A stretch of 64,000 nt of DNA, taken from assembly GCA_963930645.1 (NCBI GenBank), contig OZ005648.1:2834631-2898630 (forward strand), in the 5' to 3' direction. Every line of letters starts with the position of its first letter. Position 1 is the first letter of the stretch. The DNA is from Salticus scenicus. Lineage: Eukaryota; Arthropoda; Arachnida; Araneae; Salticidae. The notes beneath the pieces are model-generated. The model had not been told where the DNA came from. It saw nothing but the letters and a program-made list of their open reading frames with translations, and did not search any database. Position numbers and translations under genes: made by a program. Shown in pieces: positions 58,872 through 64,000 of the stretch.

Positions 58872-59913
58872 CACTGTAAAAAACAGGTTCTTAAAAATAA
58901 GCATATATTGTCTCAAAATAGCCCCGAAACAATATATACAGTACTCGCCGCTTATTAAAATCACATTCGTTCTAAGGCAAAGTGATTTTATTAAGCGACT
59001 GATTTTTATATCAGTTAATGTTCTTGCACTCAAGAAAAAGGCATTATTTCTTTGAATTTAAAAAGAAATTTCAAAAGTTAACGCTTGATGAAAGTAATAA
59101 GCAGTATTAATTAAATTTCGACCGACAATTAATTAATTGTTCATCCAAAATAAGTAAATTAAACACATCTCCGTATAAAATTAATAAACACATAGTGCAT
59201 ACAAAAATTGTCAATATTTATACATTAATTAAATATTAGACATTTTCAAAAGTTTTTTTGCTTCTTAGTTATTTCAGAATGAGAACTAAGAATTATCTTT
59301 TAATAATAAAAGAAAAAAAAAAAATCACTAGTTATCAAAGCAGTAACTTATTATTTCGATTTTTAAAATACACTCCTGAAATTTATTACTAAGACAAGTG
59401 ATGAAGCGAGTTTATTTTGTTATTATGCTGCAGGTGTAAAATTTTCGACAAGGAGAGATAAAGAGGGAGATTGTTGTGCTTTATTTTATTTTTATTGAAA
59501 AAAAAATTCTGTAAATAAAATTTTTAAGTGCATAAATACACATTTTTGCTGATGAAGAGACTTTTTCGAGTTTATTAACCGGCGATGCTGATTTTTATAA
59601 ACGGCGGTTTAAAAAGTAGTTTGTATTGATTTGATTCCGGTCCTGACAATTTGATCAGATTAAGCGGTTGATTTTATTAACCAGTTATTAAGCGGCGGGA
59701 AATGTACTTAAATTTGAAAACCCATGTACTCATTTTTGAGTACACTGACATGCCAAACATGGGGATATTGGAATTCTTATTGGTCAACCCCATTTTTGCG
59801 CATGCCAATATACTCAAAAATGAGTACATGGGTTTTCAAATTTAAGTATATATTGTTTCGGGGCTATTTTGAGACAATATATACTTATTTTTAAGAACCT
59901 GTATTTTACAGTG
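58872..59913. mobile_element. Near-palindromic TIR element with TA target, host of a nested insertion
   Basis: The ends CACTGTAAAAAACAGGTTCT and, inverted, CACTGTAAAATACAGGTTCT are flanked by TA. The arms continue through 'GTCTCAAAATAGCCCCGAAA' and then 'CATGTACTCATTTTTGAGTA', so without the insertion the element would be a palindrome of about 275 bp. Fits a Tc1/mariner-type MITE. Confidence 0.85.
58939..59704. mobile_element. Nested TIR element, 766 bp, TA target
   Basis: Starts CAGTACTCGCCGCTTATTAA and ends with the complement of CATTTCCCGCCGCTTAATAA. TA is duplicated at 58937-58938 and 59705-59706. Removing it restores the host arm 'CAATATATACTTAAATTTG', which matches the intact opposite arm. 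Sub-terminal repeats of the ATTTTATTAA/AGCGGT type occur at both ends. Possibly pogo-like. Confidence 0.85.
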
Positions 59914-59995
59914 TAGAGACCCAACTTTATTAGAGACCCAACTTTCAATCACAATTTTCATCGCGCCACTTCTCTTTCTTATGACACCTAGCATA

Positions 59996-60336
59996 CACTA
60001 TTTACCAATAAGTATTTGGACAGTTTCGAATTTAGACTTTTGATCAATATCTAGAAAAATTCTTCAGAAATCAGCTTGAAACTTTGGTAGTGTAAAGAAT
60101 ATGTTACACCTCATATATTTCAGCAAAAGTTGTGTCCTGGAGAGGAAAAGGGGACCAGTAAAAAATTAAACGAAAATAAAAATGTTTTGGATCACCCTGG
60201 AAAAAGCAATGCTTTAAGTGCGTTTTGGCTGTAGCATGGGTTATAATAATTTTTATCATTCTCTGTATAAATATTTATGAGGGTACCACATGTAAAGATA
60301 TAACGTTCAACATATTAATAGAGATATAACGTTCAA

Positions 60337-60367
<31 letters not shown>

Positions 60368-61445
60368 TGTTTTAAGTATAACCCGTTGGATATTAGACCC
60401 AGTGCAAAGCTATTTTTAGGAAATTTGGCATATTGCAATCAGAATGAAGAAAATGTTAAATATCTTACAAAATATGAACATTTTTACTAAAGAATTTTTA
60501 ACTCGGCATGCACTAGCTTTAAACAAATTTATTTGTATAATTTAACAGCCAAAAGTGTCGAGCAACTTACATGAAAACCCAAAACAAATAAAGTGTAAAT
60601 TCAAAAGGTTATGAGATATAGAATGGACAAGAATTTCAGTTTTCTCAAAATAAAAGCTAAACTAGAAGGTGTTTTACTCACATTTTTATTTTGATTCAAT
60701 CAATGCCCAATGGTAATACAATGTTCGTTGATTGTAAATAAATAGGAAAAAACCCCTATCATTTTCCCCTATTTTGGAGAATAACTGAAATTCTGTTCAT
60801 TCTATGTCTCATAACTTTTTGAATTTACACGATATTTGTTTAGTTTTCATGTACGTTTCTCAATACATTTGACTATTCAATTATGAAAATGAAATTTTTG
60901 TTAGAGCTAGGGCATGCGCAGTCAAAAATGATTTAGTAAAAATGGTCAAATTTCGGAAGATATTTAACATTTTTACATACAGACTGCAGATTGCTGTGTC
61001 TATTGTAGTATGCCAAATTTTCTAAAAATGTTTTTACACTGGATCTAATACCCTACGTGTTATAATAAAAAAAAATGATTTTTTTTTCTCAATTATTAAA
61101 AAAATGTAAAATTTTTATAAATATATATAGTAGCCCCATTAAAATTTACACAGAAAATGAGAAAAATCCTCATAATCACAGACTATGACTATAGCCAAAA
61201 CGCATTTAAAGCTTTACTGTTCCTAGCTTTTCCTGTTTATACAGGGAGATCCGAAACATTTTGACTTTGCTTAATTTTTTACTGGTCCACTTTTCCTCTT
61301 CAGGATACAACTTTTGCTGAAATATATGAGACATGACACGTTCTTTACACTGCCAAAGTTTCAATATGATTCCTAAAGAACTGTTCTAGATATTGGACAA
61401 AACGCTGAAATTCGAAAGTGTCCTCATACTTATTGGTAAGTAGTG
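59996..61445. mobile_element. Tc1/mariner-like long-TIR fold-back, copy 2
   Basis: CACTATTTACCAATAAGTAT on the left and the complement of CACTACTTACCAATAAGTAT on the right, flanked by TA. The arms match for about 600-650 bp around a short centre (about 60700-60790). It lacks the Helitron/minisatellite cargo of copy 1. There is no transposase. Confidence 0.85.
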
Positions 61446-61724
61446 TATTTTTCAACATCCTACCTACTTTCAACCTGATTTTCTGCGGTGTCTGTTTTAA
61501 AGACAAAAATATAGATATCAGAGAGATATAGAAAAATACTCAAGAGTTTTTGTTTTTGCTATTTAAACTTTAATCGAAAATCTTTGCTCTGCGAGACAGA
61601 CGTAAGAGAATCACTAATAAGTATTAAACTTCTTTATAATTTAGAATAGAAAAATTAATTAATAAGTATATTGTTTTGTACTGATACAAATTATATCAGT
61701 ATTCATATCTACTTTATTTATTTA

Positions 61725-62464
61725 CACTCTCAGAAATAATATACTCAATTTTGACGATTCAGACATCCTCGGACTTAATTTCGTTGTTTTTGACAACCAT
61801 TTCGTCAGGATATCACGTGATTTTTGAGGAAACGTGAACTCTCAAATATTCGACGAAACTGTTTACTCACAATAGCATGCACTAGTTATCATTACCGCCA
61901 TATTGGTTTTTTTCCTGCGTTGTTTAGACTTAACGTTACAAGGACTTTTATTTGCCGGCCTGGTGCTTCGGTCGATAGGACGCTGCCTTCTGGATTCCCA
62001 GGTCTCGGTTTCGAATCCCGGTGCGGGCATGGATGTTTGTGATGTCCTATGTCTACAAAATATTGTGTGCGCTTGTTTGTGTGAATTTCTGTAAAAACTA
62101 TGGATCAACTGAGACATAAGTCATTGTAACTACAGGTCTCAAAGCTGTCAAATAAATGTCCAAATGACTTTTATTTGCTTGCTCTGTTTTATTTATATTT
62201 TCATTAAATATAATTAGGATTTAATGTCTAAAGCAACGAACTTGCAGGTAATTTTATAATTCTATAATTTGTATTTTATTCTGTATGACGAAACTAGGAT
62301 GAAAAAAATGTATCTTTAATTTTGACGAAATTCGTATGTTCAAACAACTGACGAAAGTAATTTTCTCAATTTGACGAAATGTTCGCTCGGAGCTTATACC
62401 TAGAAACACTTTCGTCAAAAATGAAGAAATTTTCGTGAAATTTGAGTATCCATTTCTGAGAGTG
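61725..62464. mobile_element. TIR element (CACTCTCAGAAAT ends) carrying a SINE
   Basis: The left end is CACTCTCAGAAATAATATAC; the right end is the complement of CACTCTCAGAAATGGATACT. Both are TA-flanked. Both arms repeat TTTTGACGA/TCGTCAAAA motifs. Without the SINE it is about 520 bp and non-coding. Confidence 0.8.
61956..62165 (+). mobile_element. tRNA-derived SINE B, with 13-bp TSD
   Basis: Flanked by GACTTTTATTTGC at 61943-61955 and 62166-62178. The head is tRNA-like, with A-box-like TGGTGCTTCGG and B box GGTTTCGAATCC (62007-62018). The body is unrelated to SINE A. Overlapping open frames on both strands are repeat artefacts. Confidence 0.85.
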
Positions 62465-62859
62465 TATTTATTTATTTTTCATTTATTGTATCAGAATGTC
62501 TTTTGTTTTCCTTTCTTTTCAGTAAATTAATCAATTTTGTATATTAATATATATATATATATCTATATGTGCGCGTCTCTCTCACTTTTAGGTTATCATA
62601 TCTCCTCAGCTAACATAGGTTGAGGATACCCGGTTTAATGAATAGTAAAAACATACTTACATTGTAAAAAATATCGATAAATTTTACATTCGATGCTGGC
62701 GAGAAAGGGTGCCACCATATTCTGTTTTAAAAAAGAAATAATTTATTACAGAAACATCTGTAAAATAATCTCTCTTTACAGACGTTTCCGTGGAAAATTA
62801 CTTTTTTTTAACTGCGGATTATCCTGACACCTCTTTCTGCCAGCAAAATCTGCTGAAAA

Positions 62860-63060
62860 AACTACGGTTATTATTATCACACTTTTATTAACTCGCTTTC
62901 TTGTTTGTCCAGTACAAATCTTGCAATCCATTTTTAACTAACTTCAGGACTAGCTAGGCATTTGACACTTTTAGAATAGCTCAGAACACGATGACAATGC
63001 ACTCTTTTAATATTTTTATTCAATTAATAAATGTTTGAAAATTTCTTATAATTGATCTCT
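62860..63060 (+). mobile_element. Dispersed repeat family VI, copy 2
   Basis: 'CACTTTTATTAACTCGC', 'TTGTTTGTCCAGTACAAATC', 'GACTAGCTAGGCATTTGACA' and 'CACGATGACAATGCA' match 22280-22520. Confidence 0.6.
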
Positions 63061-63149
63061 TTATTAAGCATTGGATCATTTTTTTTCAAGTTGATGGTAT
63101 AATTCATCAAAAAAATTTAAAAAGGTATTTATTAATACACAGAATTGTC

Positions 63150-63320
63150 AAGTTTATATGATTCAACAGAAAATAAAAACATGGTATATAAAAAGTTTTT
63201 TTTTTTTTTTTTTTTTTTTTTTATCTTGTAATTATTTTTTAGAGTGTGCTTAAAGTAGTATGCAATAATTTTTAACTTATAAATTAATCTTCATCAATTT
63301 TCATTAACAAGTAGCACACG
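63150..63320 (+). repeat. Ancient duplicated block T, copy 2
   Basis: 'ATATGATTCAACAGAAAATA' and 'AACATGGTATATAAAAAG' match 24460-24500. Confidence 0.5.
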
Positions 63321-64000
63321 GATTTTTTTTTTTTTATTCCGTTTTGAAATAAAATTATTATACAATAGTGCAAAGTTGCGGACGACAAAATTTATAGATA
63401 TAAGAGAAGGTTAGTGTGCTCGATTTTTTTTCAACCAGTATTTTCTAATTGCATTTTTTTTTCTTTTATAATTGAAGAACAAAATTATTAAAAAACTATC
63501 AAAAATTATTTCCGTTAGAAAATTATGATTGAAAAATATCGAAAATACAACACACGTTGATGTATAAAAATCTCAACGATAATGAGACCTACACCGTATA
63601 CCTAACAGCGTACGGTACAAAACTTAACCGCAGATTTAGTACTATTTTTGTATTATAATCCTGTAGCGTAAGCACCAATACAGAATTGTTGCGTAAAATG
63701 TTTACAGGAATTTCAATAAAATCGAATATTTTGAAATTTTGATCATATTTTTTGCAAATTTCTAAATTAACAGCTTTAAGTACGTTGTGAATCCATAGAG
63801 ATATAAAAATGCAAATCAAACGCAATTTTAGCACCAGCACTAAATGGGCATGTGGATCTTGTTTTTTAAAATAAAATTATAATGATTATTTGAAAATGAC
63901 CTTTTTTTTTTTTGTAATTACTAATTAAAAATTTGTAGTATAGACTGTGTACATAATGATATGTTGTAATTGTTACAAGTTAAAAACTGACATTTAAAAT
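63321..64000. other. AT-rich spacer
   Basis: No gene or repeat family recognised. A minus-strand 83-codon open frame (63589-63840) lacks recognisable features. Confidence 0.35.

Noticed and set aside
61956..62031. Possible functional tRNA gene
   Set aside because: The B box is good but the acceptor ends do not pair, and the sequence is embedded in a 210-bp unit with direct repeats, so it is a SINE.
61824..62117. Open frames of 63-84 codons
   Set aside because: They overlap SINE B and the TIR element.

Overview
This window is AT-rich eukaryotic nuclear DNA. It most likely comes from an arthropod and probably an arachnid such as a spider. I base this on the A/T homopolymers and AT/CA microsatellites, the mix of transposon relics (Penelope-like, RTE-type LINE, tRNA-derived SINEs, Tc1/mariner-like fold-backs, Helitron remnants), and dispersed elements with a 'GCCCGCTTCGCTGGGC' 5' end that I associate with spider genomes. 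The species is inference; nothing in the sequence names it.

Only one convincing intact protein gene is visible: an intronless kinase-fold gene at 12303-13574 (+). Its catalytic loop reads H-L-N instead of H-R-D, so it is a predicted pseudokinase. No tRNA, rRNA or bacterial-style operon is present. The other open frames are short, low-complexity, or lie inside repeats.

Layout. 1-2480: degenerate tandem array split by a fold-back element. 2562-3775: element family V, with internal tandem repeats. 5235-5775: LINE relic. 5.8-9.5 kb: duplicated block X, interrupted by elements I-1 and II-1. 9.6-12.0 kb: mariner-like fold-back containing a Helitron Rep fragment and G-rich minisatellites. 12.3-13.6 kb: kinase gene. 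14.4-15.5 kb: palindromic element with head-to-head arrays. 15.9-17.1 kb: element III-1. 17.7-20.0 kb: element IV, carrying a Penelope-like insertion and a SINE. 20.7-58.8 kb: an old, diverged, roughly colinear series of duplicated non-coding blocks (W, R, T/Y, Z, V, U, X) peppered with younger insertions. 58.9-62.5 kb: nested TIR elements and a second SINE. The rest is unremarkable AT-rich DNA.

The most interesting pattern is a superfamily of non-coding elements (families I, II, III, IV, plus a relic at 30.25 kb). All end in a 30-35 nt hairpin next to the same kind of conserved end module and a CA/CATA-type microsatellite. Families I-III clearly carry one hairpin arm near the opposite end. 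The interior of each is built from reiterated modules of about 130-180 bp. The layout resembles non-autonomous Helentron/HINE (DINE-1-like) elements, but the family assignment is inference. Because several young elements sit inside old duplicated blocks, the window itself holds approximate or exact 'empty sites' that help set their boundaries.
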